From Zygnema circumcarinatum (taxonomy: Eukaryota; Streptophyta; Zygnematophyceae; Zygnematales; Zygnemataceae), in the NCBI GenBank assembly GCA_037447605.1, contig CM074820.1:1420478-1474298 (forward strand): a DNA stretch of 53,821 nt, written 5' to 3'. Each line of letters starts with the position of its first letter. Position 1 is the first letter of the stretch. The notes under the pieces were generated by a model. The model was not told the DNA's origin and ran no database searches. It saw nothing but the letters and a program-made list of their open reading frames with translations. This document shows positions 35,618 through 47,511 of this stretch, in pieces. The position numbers and the translations under genes were made by a program.

Positions 35618-38432
35618 CTAATACTTTATCCCATTCAGGCTCAAGTAACCTCGGGACATTTTGCCCCCTGTCATGCGGAGCTCATTCACAAGTTGGGGCC
35701 CATTGGAGGCGAGTGCTCCTATAAAGTAATCGCAGTCTGCTGCAATCATGAGGTTCACTATGTAGCTCGCCTCCATGGCTGCCTGGTGATCGCTGTCACG
35801 GAAGTACATGTGACTGGAAGCAGAACCATCATGGCGAGCTTCATTGGTGTAGTAGAATCTCCAGTCTGAATATCCTTCTGCTGCTTCAACAACACTCTGC
35901 AGGAGCAATAGAGCTGAGGGAAGTGGTCACTGCTTCAGCAATAGAGTTGACCATAGATATCAATATCCATAGTCAGCTCTCAGCAGACCAATGTTAAAGC
36001 CGATGAAAGAAAGGACATCGCAAAGAGGAGGACACAAATGCATAGAAGTGAACACGCAAAGTGTTCGGAATCACATAAGGAAAGCGTTCCTTTCCATGCA
36101 GAAAAGACGCACCTGAACTTCAGTGGTGAGCCAAATATGGTGAATGTCAGGAGCATGGAAACGGAGCCTTTCCGCGAGCCACATGTGAGCAGTCATTGTG
36201 AAGAGCTTCATCTCCTTCGCTTTATCCCCCAACCTCACATGCATGCTCACTATGGGACGAGGCATGTACGGTTCGCTGCGACTCCACACACTGCCTTCTA
36301 ACGTTGACCCTGTCAAGTCTGCTGCACTCAGTGCAAAAAACTCATCTTTTGCCCTTCTGCGACTCATCATGGTGAGATGTCTCAGCCCTGTCTCTGCAGC
36401 AGCAATATGAGATGCCACGTGGCGGCCAAATGCATCATGGCGAGCACGGTTCATGAGATGGCAGAGGTATGCGGAGGGATGACGCATCAGAAAGCGAACT
36501 GCTTGCCCTCTCCACCATAGGTCCTGCAGCACAACATGCAGACTCAGTCAGTCAAATTCGTTTTGCATAGCTCAAACGGCAAGAGAAGATTGAAGATAGA
36601 AGATTTATCTTCCGTAAAGATGATTACCACAGAAGGAAGGCTGGTTGATCTTCACAACTCGAGATCAAATCTACATTCATTCTGGAAAGGGGATGCAGCC
36701 GCCACGACAACGTATTGGATATGCGAATGGGTCAGTCACAAACATAGGATTCTGAATAGCCGGCCAAGAGATGGAGGAAGGGGCAGAGTGAGCACATAAC
36801 ACGCGAATGATACTCCAAAATATAATGTATAATATTTGATCCATCGGAGCGAAATTAGGGTTTTCATTAGGGTTTTCCGGTAATACATGAGTGACTCTGC
36901 GGCTTCTCCCCAGCTCCTCGAAGGAGTCCCCAGATTCTTTCCATGGTTCGCCCCATTTCCTGCCACGTGGCGTAAAATCCCCTCAGCTTCAAGCTGAAAA
37001 CTTACTTCTCTTCAAAGAAATGGTCACTTACTCGCTCTCCGCATTCCGACCGACAATTTCACGATGTGTAAGTTTTCTTCTCCTGCCTATTTCCTATCCT
37101 TTTCGCACATCAGGACAGTTTCAACGAGATCTTACGTGTAGGAAATGTTGGACCGAATAAATGGTAGCAAATTTGACAATGTCACCAACGGCGCATCCGA
37201 TGCGAAAACTGCCCACACAGTGCTTTCAGTATAAGAAGGAGAGCCATGGCGGAGCAAGCCTGCAGCTCGCCTCTCACACTCAGATGATGTGACGGGAAAG
37301 AAGTAGCAGTTCAGAGACCCCTTCCTCTCTCCTGCACACATAAAAAAGCCGACAATGACAATAAGGAACAACAACAAAGCAGCCAAAAGACCACTATCCT
37401 CTCCGCCAATGGTGCAATCTTTTGCCTAACAATGACACCACACTTTGTTTAGGGAAGAAACTATGTACCCTGGCAGCCGCTGTGATCGGCCCGGAAAAAC
37501 GTCCCCATTTGCGGAACGAGAATTCTATTGCTGGCTAAAGCGAAGTTCAAAGCGGAGGCCATGAGGTGAATCTGGGAGCCGAAGCCATGCGTTTTGCTTC
37601 CCCATTTCACGAGCAGGAAGCGATGCTCGGAGCTGCTGCAGTCCGCAGGAAACTGGTGTAGCCAAAGGTCCGTCTGCACCCTCCTCGTCTTCGCCAGATT
37701 GTCTTCATCTGCACCTTTCACCTGCGTGGAGACAAGCAAACAATTCCAATGCATAGGCTATAAGAATTTCAGCGTTAATGGAGTATTCTCCGATCGTGTA
37801 AAGCAAGAGGTACGAGAAAACTGGGAAAGATTGCATGCATACGCAAGGCACATACAAACATGCATACGTGCATGCAAAAACATTCATACTTACACACCCA
37901 CGGAGGCCTGGGGTTCTCTCCAGCAGCCCATGCAGGGTCTACGCCTTCCGGGCCTCTCGATTCCTCTCCCTCTCTCTCCCTCGAGCGCTCTAAGCAGTCT
38001 TCCAAATGAGGGGCCCATGGAACCGCTGTTCCGTTGGCATCCGTCCATACAGCTCTTCTTGCTACCTTCTTCGATGGCCCCGTGGCGTTGCTCAGATCGT
38101 AAGTTTCCGTCCATAGCTGCAGGAGATGGAAGCGACGGCTTAACCTCCACTTGGGGTTCAAATAGAGCTTAAAGGTTGGTTGCTTTCTCCTACCATCATT
38201 CAATTTAACGAGTGCTTACTTCAAAAACGGGTGTACTTTCACTACAATTTGAAGGAGCGAGAGAGTGCATACACCCCCCCACCTCATGTATCTCCCGTGC
38301 GCGGATGCTTGTGCGGGCATTGCGCCCGGACGGTACTTCTCCGGAATGCTTCCCCTCTGCTGCGATGCACAGACCTGCAAGCACCTGCAGCGCGAGCAGC
38401 GCGAGCACCTGTCTCCCCCCCCCCCGCCCCAT
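35618..38432 (-). CDS. FUT8-like (GT23-type) alpha-fucosyltransferase, copy 2
   Basis: Seven exons: 38432-38283, 38116-37898, 37721-37469, 37331-37136, 36959-36887, 36523-36113, 35896-35618; phases agree, 526 residues. The last four exons have exactly the same lengths as in copy 1 (196, 73, 411, 279). Signal anchor LALLALQVLAGLCIA; then [73 protein letters not shown] and [20 protein letters not shown]. The start is the last Met before the anchor; an in-frame ATG at 38492 would add 20 Gly/Arg/Pro-rich residues. Both copies look intact. It is inverted relative to copy 1. Acceptor unknown; a Golgi location is expected. Confidence 0.89.
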
Positions 38433-38521
38433 GCCTTTCCCTCCCTCCCCCAGAGGGCCCCTCCCGGCCCGGCCCGGCCCGGGGCAAGGCATCCTCCCTG
38501 CCCTGCCGGAAGCGGGCCGGC

Positions 38522-38685
38522 CCTCGATAAAGGCACACCCCTGCAGCGCAGCGCTCGATAAAATGACTTATGCAGCCTCATGCTCGATACATTCCAGCTT
38601 CGCTCCTGATAAGGTTACTCATCTGCAGCGCCAATTTCGATAAAATCACGTCCGTTGGAGCGCCGCGCCCGATAAGTGTTGCGAT
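38522..38685. repeat. Degenerate ~31-bp repeat carrying GATAA, upstream of FUT8-2
   Basis: GATA(A/C) cores at 38526, 38557, 38586, 38608, 38639 and 38671, five of them GATAA, usually in CTCGATAAA context and mostly 29-32 bp apart, with GCAGCGC between. GATAA is the I-box core of plant promoters. The array is 90-240 bp upstream of the FUT8-2 start codon. Confidence 0.6.
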
Positions 38686-38880
38686 GACGTCAGGACCGCG
38701 AACACCCTCGGCTTGCACCGACATTATCGCCACGAAACCGATATGACGATACTGAGATACGACAATATGTAGATATGGCGATACGTTACATCTTTCGCTG
38801 ACGGCCCGCTCTAATTCTCATGACTTCTCGACAAAGTCAAACATTGCCCGTACTGCCACGTGGCATCAAGTGATTGGCAA

Positions 38881-40613
38881 TTGTCAAGGGGGCGACTATT
38901 TACAGTGTACTTCTTCTGAATGTAGTGTACGTTTTCGCCGGGCAGAAAAAAAAGGTTTTTTTTGGCGAAAAATGCTGTTTCACACTTTTCAGAATAGATA
39001 CAGACCTTTTTTCGTCGGATGTACGGATGATGATTTGAAATGTACGAAGCGCGCGCGTCTACAAGGTATAAGGGCGCAACACGTGGAGCGACGTGATTGG
39101 TTGCGGTAACATATGACGTGGCAAGTATGTTTGGGACCGTGACGTGACGAAACGAGACGCGACAAAAGTGGAGTCCACGGATGAGCAGTCGGAAATGGCG
39201 CGAATTAAAACTGACAGATTTTTCCTGAAACACGCTACGTTATGTGCCCTATCTTTTTCTGTCAGTTTTAATTCCCGCCATTTCCGACTGCTCATCCGCG
39301 GACTCCACTTTTGTCGCGTCTCGTTTCGTCACGTCAAGGTGCCAAACATACTTGCCACGTCATATGTTACCGCGACCAATCACGTCGCTCCACGTGTTGC
39401 GCCCTTATACCTTGTAGACGCGCGCGCTTCGTACATTTAAAATCAGCATCCGTACATCCGACGAAAAAAGGTCTGTATCTATTCTGAAAAGTGTGAAACA
39501 GCATTTTTCGCCAAAAAAACCTTTTTTTTTCTGCCCGTCAAAAACGTACACTACATTCAGAAAAAGTACACTGTAAATAGTCGCCGGAAAATTCTATTCT
39601 CACACCTTTTTTGTCTACACACAGACCTCTTTTCGCTGGGCAGATTTTAAAATAGACAAAAAAGGAAAACACCTTTCACACCTTTTTTTTTTTCACCTTT
39701 TTTTTCACAAGTTTTTGGAATCGACACACGCTACTAGTCCTGAGCGGCCGAGCGCCGTGAGACCTTTTTCTGTCGGGCAGATTTTACTCCTTATCATTTA
39801 TTTTCAGAGAAAAAAATATCTGCCTGCCCGAATCCGCTCGGAGCGGAAGATCCGTCCGCCACGAGATCGTTCGCGGGTGGCCGTCCTTCACACGTGCAAT
39901 AATTTTCCGCCGTCGATATTCACGCAGATCGCACCATGGCAGATCACCGTTCGATCAGCAGCCGGGCTCTGTCCCACGTGTCCCACCCAAGCCGGCTCCA
40001 AGGACCGTACAAAAGGCGTACGCCCGCAGCTTCGAGGAAAGTCAAAAAACGTAATAATTAAAGTTGTGCCTGTACCAATCACAGTTTGCCACGTTTAAAA
40101 AGAGCACGCGGCAGATGATGATTGGTTCAAGCTCGCAATGTAAGGAATTTAGACTTTCCTCGAAGCTGCGACCGTACGAGCTGTGTACGGACCTCGAGCC
40201 TGCTCGGGTGGGACACGTGGGCGTGTGCCATTCGCTGGAACCGAGCCCATCGAACGGTGATCTGCCGTGGTGTGATCTGCTCTAGAATCGACGGTGTATA
40301 GTTTCTGCACGTGTGAAGGACGGCCACCCGCGAACGATCTCGTGGCGGACGGATCATCTGCTCCGAGTGGATTCGGGCAGGCCGATATTTTTTTCTTTGA
40401 AAAAAACAAGAAGGGGTAAAATCTGCCCGATGGAGAAAGGTGTGTATCGATTTCAAAAAGGTGGGAAAAAAATGGTGAAAAAAAAAAAGGTGAGAAGGTG
40501 TGAAAGGTGTGTTCTTTTTTTGTGCTATTTTAAAATCTGCCCGTCGAAAAGAGGCCTGTGTGTAGACAAAAAAGGTGTGAGAATAGAATTTTCCATAGTC
40601 GCCCCCTTGTCAA
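38881..40613. mobile_element. 1.73-kb double-foldback (inverted-repeat) element
   Basis: Ends are TTGTCAAGGGGGCGACTA on the left and its reverse complement with one mismatch on the right. Inside are two back-to-back hairpins: arms 38892-39217 and 39259-39584 (41-nt loop), then arms about 39586-40090 and 40105-40594. A GTC beside each end may be a 3-bp target duplication. There is no transposase ORF, so it is non-autonomous. The AAGGGGG start resembles the AGGGGG ends of the MITEs at 8686 and 8848. Confidence 0.85.
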
Positions 40614-40764
40614 GTTTGGACTTTTACGTCTGTGGGGGCCGCGGCTGCACAGTGCCGTACAGTGCCGGCCGGAGCCCTAGGCGGCACATTTTGTCGTTTT
40701 GTTCGGCAAAAGCACTTAACCATGGAAATAAATTAGTGCAGCGGGCCCATTCCAATTATTTTTC

Positions 40765-40910
40765 CATGGTTCAGGGTTTAAGGGGTCAGGGTTTAAGGGT
40801 TAGGGTTTAAGGTTATGGTTCAGGGTTTAGGGGTTAGGGTTTAAGGTTATGGTTCAGGGTTTAAAATTTCAGGCTTACGGTTTCGGGGTTTCGGGTTCAG
40901 GGTTTAGGGA
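40765..40910. repeat. Degenerate interstitial telomere-like repeat
   Basis: Repeated GGTTTAGGG, GGTTAGGGTTTAAGG and GGTTCAGGGTTT units, close to the plant telomere TTTAGGG but diverged. Possibly a relic of break repair or a decayed terminal array. The stretch 40911-41440 to the right holds nothing else recognised besides the SelT 3' flank. Confidence 0.75.
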
Positions 40911-41435
40911 ACAAAAGAAAGGGAAAAATAAATCTGTGTTGAGCTCCAACTATTTGGGGCGCTTCTGGATGAAGATAAGCTTTTGGTGTTTAAACATGAA
41001 ACCCCTATTAAATATCCTTATGGTCCGTGTCTTTCTTTCTTCCTTTGCTGTTGTCCAAAGCTCTGCCAGCTCGAAGGGTTCACTATTACTTTTCTGAAGG
41101 GCCATTTTCACATCTGAACATTTCTCGCCTCACAGGGCGCCCTCAGCTGCAGCCCCTCCCCTTGAGAGGCCCCTGCCCGACCCTGCCCAGCAATTCAGAA
41201 CACTCATCAATGCAAACAGCGTCGCCAAACTGCATCCCATGATGTCACTGATGTAACATCATCCCATACATTAGCAAACACGGAGAGCTTGTACAAAGGG
41301 TGCAGGGGTTAGCTTCCTGCAAATGCTAAGGTCAACATGTAATCTCCATACTTAACATCTCCAAGGAGATGTAAGCCCAAAAACAGCCCACTCCTCTGTA
41401 ATCTGTTTGGTGCGTGGAAAGGCCCTTTGTAGAGG

Positions 41436-41500
41436 TCATGAAAGTTCAAGGCCCCGCCTGCGACTGGCGCTTTCTGCCGAGCCTGTCATGTATTCACAAT
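41436..41500 (-). promoter_or_regulatory. Candidate SECIS element in the SelT 3' UTR
   Basis: On the minus strand, ATGA (41489-41486) is followed 12 nt later by AAA and closed by TGAA (41448-41445). Between them AGGCTC.GGC pairs with GC.GGGGCCT (one G-G mismatch and a T-G pair), and a 3-bp apical helix GCG/CGC closes a CCAGT loop. This gives the G.A/A.G core, about 12-nt spacing and unpaired A's of a form II eukaryotic SECIS. It starts about 130 nt after the SelT stop. Helix I below the core is imperfect. No folding program was run. Confidence 0.6.
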
Positions 41501-41619
41501 CCTCTGCGCCTCCACACATCCCTCCCACACCATGCATGAAGGCATGGTGCATTGCAGGAGCTGAAAGGACATGGCCATGGCCGTCCGCTTTCAACGCCAT
41601 GATTGAGCAGCTGAAAGAC

Positions 41620-43517
41620 CTAATCCCGGGTCCGCAGTGCAAGACGAGTCTGCTCAATGAGCTCAGCCTCAGACGGCATGCGATTCTCCGCCAGCTTGGA
41701 AAATATCTGCACGGACAGATCATTGTAGTCACTAACAGCAAGCACTCTCCATCACCAACATATGAATTACTTCAGTCGCTCCAGTATCAGCATCTGTATT
41801 TTGGAACCTGCTTTCAGAGCAATCTAAACTTTTCCCTTTCCCTCCTTCTACCAGCTAGGTGGTGCTCTGCAATGCAGCCTTACCATCCTCCCATTGTAGG
41901 ATACTTCGAAGGCGCCAGTGCTAAGAAGCCCGCTGTGCATCACATTCCCAAGTATCCAAATGCCAGCTGCCGCCCCAATCTTGTTCTGCTGAATGCTCAT
42001 ATACCACGATGGGGGCTGAATGATGCCCAGAGCTGGGAATATGGCATCACCCGCAAATGTAATGGCTAAGCCTGCAAGCTGCCCTGCTCCCACAAGGCGG
42101 GAGAGGAGAACATTCTGCGGAGGGGGAGGATGATTTGCGAGAGTAACCGGCACATCTGGAAAGTGGACATGCAAGACCTCCTTTACCTGCATGGCCACAT
42201 TTCTGCAAACGCAGGACAAAAGCATGTTATACCTACCTCGTCTCTCGTAAACAAAATTTAAAATGGCTGAAGAGCAAGCCTAACGGTATCTCTGTAAACA
42301 CTAATAGCCTGCGCTTACCATGGTGTGTGCTGCTACCTGTCTGTGCTACTGCTTGATGACTGACTGAGTCTAACCTACTGATTACTTATGCAGGGCAGCT
42401 GTGGTTTGAATGGCCTGAACTTAACCAGTAAATGCATGCCAGTGTCCTAACCACATAGCCATACGAACAATATTCATACGTCAGTGCAGAGAGGTCCTAA
42501 GTGAACAGATTTAGGCCTATAGGAGATCAGGGTGATGAGGAGGCACAGGCCGAAGGACCACATCATGCCGCATACCAGCGCATACTTCTGAACATGAATT
42601 TATGCAGGGCTATGGAATATTGCTTAAGTCAGGCCCTTAAAACATACTGCTGCCCCTGCTACAAAGTCGTACAAGACTCAGAAGGCATCCTCTAACTCAA
42701 CAGAAGTAAGGAACAGCCTAAAAGCAGCCTAAAAGACAGAAAGCGAGACTGTATAGGAATGGAAAACAAAGAACAATAGTAAGGGTTACCTGTAAGATCA
42801 CGAAGTGCAGAAAGAAATATGGATGTTGCCATTCGCACTTCCTTCCGATGTGCTCGCTGCGACCAACGGGCGTTCACTTTCCATCTTGACCTGTCAATTG
42901 AAGCCAGCGATAGGAATTAGCTTCAGGTGCGCCTTGGGAGTTTCAGCGCACAAGTAGAGGCTTTAATTTCTCCTTTTGCTGATCCATCAGTAAGGGAACT
43001 GATATAGTACCGGCTGAATATGTGAGCTGCCTAAAGATTGATTGTATTATGAGGCTGAAAGCTTTAAGAGCCTCGCTGAGATTGTTAATTGCATATAAAT
43101 TAAGTCAGGGTTTTTGAATCACAAGGCGAAGGCAAGGGTTAAAGCTTAGTACCAGACGAAGGTAGTGGAAGCGAAGAAACTGTATCCACGTATTTTGTTG
43201 GTAGATTTAGGACTGTTTATGTTTCTTCGAGTAATACTGGCTCGTTAGCTGTTAGCTGTTAGATGATATTGGCAGCTAGTCGCTCTACATGGCCAAAACT
43301 GGAATCGGATCTGTTCTGGTAAACTTCCACAATAAAATAAATTGTCAACAAGCAGACTGAGGCAGGGATGCGAGGTGGAGCCAGCCCCCTGCAGGCGCAC
43401 CTGAGGGTCCGCCTCCGCGTCTGCCCCCGGCGGCTGCAGCGCTCGCCAGACGTCGCCTCCCAGCACGGCGAGCAGCAGCGCCGCCAGCAGCGCCACCCCT
43501 CTCCACTCCCCGGCCAT
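41620..43517 (-). CDS. SELT: Selenoprotein T (SelT) with in-frame TGA at the CxxU position
   Basis: Four exons: 43517-43401, 42890-42790, 42202-41884, 41706-41620; phases agree, 207 residues including the TGA codon. SelT is an ER-membrane thioredoxin-like oxidoreductase. N-terminal signal anchor (VALLAALLLAVLGG); redox site HISFCTS-TGA-SYRNVAMQV; then PVTLANHPPPPQNVLLSRLV, a hydrophobic segment (LAGLAITFAGDAIFPALGI), PPSWYMSIQQNKIGAAAGIW and GAFEVSYNGRMIFSKLAENR. Plant SelT-like proteins carry Cys (CSSCSYR) where TGA stands here; animal SelT has Sec (CVSUGYR). The rest is intact, so TGA probably encodes selenocysteine. Alternative: a weak donor 12 nt upstream would splice out U-S-Y-R in frame. 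Divergent from OFT2, with 628 bp between start codons. Confidence 0.9.
42798..42800 (-). other. In-frame TGA, probable selenocysteine codon
   Basis: Third-from-last full codon before the exon 2 donor. It aligns with the second redox residue of SelT (C-x-x-U/C), with SYR after it as in plant Cys homologues. Standard translation would stop at about 68 residues and lose the whole conserved domain. Confidence 0.8.
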
Positions 43518-44145
<628 letters not shown>

Positions 44146-47100
44146 ATGGCGGGCAGGTCGCCTGCTTGCAGCGTGCTCATGCTGGCAGCACTCTGCATGG
44201 CTGCGGGGTTTCAATACGTCTGGGCTGACTCAGAGGTTCGTACAAATGTCTCGACTTTCCCATAGTCCTTCTCTGTCCAAGCACAGAACCAAGCAGAATA
44301 AAGTTCGTTCCACCAGTTCCTCCTGTTATGTAATGCAGTTTGCTAAATGGTTGCAGGAAAACTTATATTAGCGCATCCTGGCATCCCGGTTCACGTTTCA
44401 CAATGTGCTGTCTGGATTCTCGTTCCTTATGTGGTGTGTGTTCCAGGTTACGGATACTGCTTGCCGTCGATACTTGGTTCCCGCTCTCACCTCCAGAACT
44501 GGAGCCAGCAATCAGCTCATTGAATTCGTCTCAGCTGCTGTGATAGCCCGAATTCTGAACCGCACGCTATGCGTCGCACCCTTCACAAAGGGACCCAACT
44601 TTCATCAGTGTAAGTCCCCTTTGTTCAATTCATTAAGTCAACAGTCTTCATGCTTACATGTTGTGGGACCATCTACAGCTTGGGTAAAGAATTTCTTCAC
44701 TCGGACAATTACATGAAAGCATCAATGGCGCAGCCCATACGTTCTTGAGTGGGCTGTTCCCCCGGCTCTCCAAGTTTGTAGAACTGTTTGCATGGAAGTC
44801 ATGATTCGGCTTCAAGCATCGGTGCAGGGTTTCTTCCATTCTCATGATCAAGGCAGTGAAGCCGCACTCCCGACCTAAGTTTGATTAGGATTCTTGTTCC
44901 CCTGACTTGATGCTGAGCATCTGCTGCTGAGTGATGAGATGATGAGGTTATCATCACGTGAGGCCATATCGAACCTTCCTCAAAGTGAACAAGATGATGT
45001 GTATTATAATGCTGGCACATTGTTTAGGGGGATACATCATTTGGAAACAGTTCAATGCTGGAGCAGAAGCACTTTTATCTTTACACGGGGAAAATAGTGA
45101 AACGAAGACATTATTATGAAATTAGTAGCGCTGATCGTTGTTTTTTTTGGGAGTTATGGGCAGTGCCAGGACAAGATGTCGTGCCGGATTTGGGAATACA
45201 TGTGGGAGATCGCTATAACTTGAGCATGCTTGCACGCTTTGTGCCATTAGCCTCCTTAGAAGAGTGCATGTCAGCGGACGTTTGTGGAGGAAAGCTCGAT
45301 ATATTCTACAAGCTTAAAAGGATGCGCTACGAAGACAGCTTTCAATGGGAATCAGTTGCTAATCAAACGGTAAGCTCACGTGATTTCCAGCCCTTGTTGA
45401 ACCGCCAGTGTTGATCCACCTGACCATGGACCACTGTGCAACATGGAGGCATTTGCTAGTTTGCTGAGTAGCAGACAGTTGTGTGTTCTGAAGCTTGCAA
45501 GGGAGTGGGCAGTTGGTAGTAGAATTCACATTCCCTCACTTGTCGTGCCATGAGAGAGCATTACATGATTAAAACCAATTGCCAGATCGAGCGCAGAGAA
45601 CTCTACCGCTATTGGAAGAACCCTTCCGACGTTGCTGCACTTTATGGCCCCGACCTGCGCTGCTGCATGGGGATGGGAGGCTTGTTTCCCGGCCTGCGAT
45701 GGCGGGGGGCCTTTCTGGCTATGGGGGCATTCTTGCAGCACACAGACATGGTGATTGAAACAGCAAAGAAAATGAGGATGCTTGCTTTCGGATCGATGGA
45801 GTCATATGTTGCAGGTGTGTTTCACGTTCTTTACACTTTCATGCGTGAGTTTGAAGCAAGCTGAAGTTCATTAATTTCTACACGTTGGGAAGAAAGTGTG
45901 AGAAAATCTTTATATGTTCGAGTTGGGTATCAAGGAAAACCGTTGGCCTTTTGAGAACGAAGATTGGGGATACAACAGTGAGGTGGAGTTAAACTCTTTG
46001 TCGGAAGACGTTATTCTTCTTCATCTAATGTTGGGACCCTTAGTGAAATTGTGATCGAGCTCAGAAACACTCTTCTTTCTCTTAATGCGCAGTGCATTGG
46101 CGATTCTGGGAGGCCGGCTGCCATAGACATGGGGTTGGCCTCTGCTTCCTTCGCTGCACCTTAGGAGCAAATCCTGCTGCACCTGAGATTCCCTCTTTAA
46201 ACCCCATATGGCAGAATGGTAGCAGCTGTGGAGGTACATGACACACCGACCAGTCAACATTCTTGAATTGTAGTTTACTACCTTGCATTGCCTGTTTGTT
46301 TGCTGTGACTCTGGGTGGTTGTAAGAGTGTTCAAATATCATTCTATGTGTTAACCTGAAACTTCAATAGCCAATAGTAACTGACACTGTGAAGCTTCTGG
46401 CAGGGCAGGAATCGCATTATGGAGTGAAGGTGGACCTTCGAGATATCGCAGCGGCTGTGCTTGAGGTTGCGGAAAGGGCAAAAACTACAGCTGTGTGGTT
46501 GGCCACGGATGGCTGGTTACGAGAAGGAGGGTGCAATCTAATTGCTCAGGTGAGCTGTGAGCAGTTTTATGTATGGAACAGACTATGAAAACTGTAGGCT
46601 GCCTACCCTAGGAGACGATGGTTTAAAAAACGTTTTTCTCAGTAAGAAATGAGCGTTTTTCGGCATACCCAGTATCATCACGATTCTTGATCTTGTAACA
46701 TTCTTACTGTCACTGGGGAAATCCGTCGCCGTTTCTGGATGCCTTGCAGGTCGTGACGGAATTGAGACGTCGGAACTTGAGAGTGGCGGGTTTGTGGCGA
46801 TGTGATGTGCCCGGCTTTGCGGACACACCCACCCCAGACAACATTGAGATAGGAAAAATGATGGGGCTTGGCCCAGATCAGTGGGCGGTAAGGGGTGCAT
46901 CATATCCCTCTTGAATTTGCTTCGAATTTGAACTACGGACGTCCCTTTTTCTTCCTTTCTAGCCATTCTCCTTTCTCAATTGTCTGTTGCGGCGGGCGAG
47001 ACGAGTCTGCGTGATGGGTTCTTCGTTGTGTTGTTTCTAGAGGTGAAGCCGAGTTGGTTGCTTCCCTGTCCTAATCTGATCTGCAGCAAGGTGGGTGGGT

Positions 47101-47511
47101 GGTGGGTCACAGTTGGGCAACCACATGGTCTCCATCTTGGAGCAGGAGATGTGCATCCAGTCGGCGGTGTTCCTGGGGACCGGCGTGTCCTCGTGGAGCG
47201 TCGCCGTGCACCGCCACCGCCTCGCCGCGAGGAGGGCGGAGCAGCTCGCACGGGAGAGGGGGTGGGAGGGGGAGAAGGAGGGGGAGGAGGGGGAGGAGGA
47301 GAGGAGACGCCGCGACGATCTGCTCGTCGAGGACCTCCTCAAAGATGACTACTCGGCAGGGGTCTTGTGTGTTCAACAGAGGGAGCAGGCATATCATCAC
47401 TTTGGGAGGAGGGAGAGGCTGGAGGATGACATTGATGCATGGCTGGATAACATGGCGTGTGAAGGGCGAGAAGGGAAAGGGGGGAATTGTTCGTTGGCAA
47501 TATGTTTCTGA
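44146..47511 (+). CDS. O-fucosyltransferase-like protein, copy 2 (OFT2)
   Basis: Eight exons: 44146-44235, 44447-44609, 45164-45369, 45586-45814, 46093-46233, 46404-46549, 46750-46887, 47113-47511; phases agree, about 503 residues. N-terminal signal or anchor (CSVLMLAALCMAAGF). Family signs: TGASNQLIEFVSAAVIAR and ILNRTL, DLGIHVGDRYNLSMLARFVP, VHWRFWEAGCHRHG, VWLATDGWL, and FLGTGVSSWSVAVHR (POFUT/PF10250 motif). The C-terminus is charged and ends GNCSLAICF. Exons 3, 4, 5, 7 and 8 have exactly the same lengths as in OFT1. Its 3' 576 bp (46786-47361) are nearly identical to OFT1 (13331-12756). Shares a promoter with SelT. Predicted secretory-pathway protein O-fucosyltransferase; acceptor unknown. 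Confidence 0.87.

Noticed and set aside
38205-38643. Several overlapping open frames on both strands
   Set aside because: GC-rich DNA; only the minus-strand frame ending at the donor 38282 fits exon 1 of FUT8-2, by comparison with copy 1.
42788-42802. SelT as a pseudogene because of the TGA
   Set aside because: All other exons, phases and family motifs are intact, the TGA falls precisely on the Sec position and a SECIS-like hairpin follows. I kept the alternative-donor explanation as the main competing reading.
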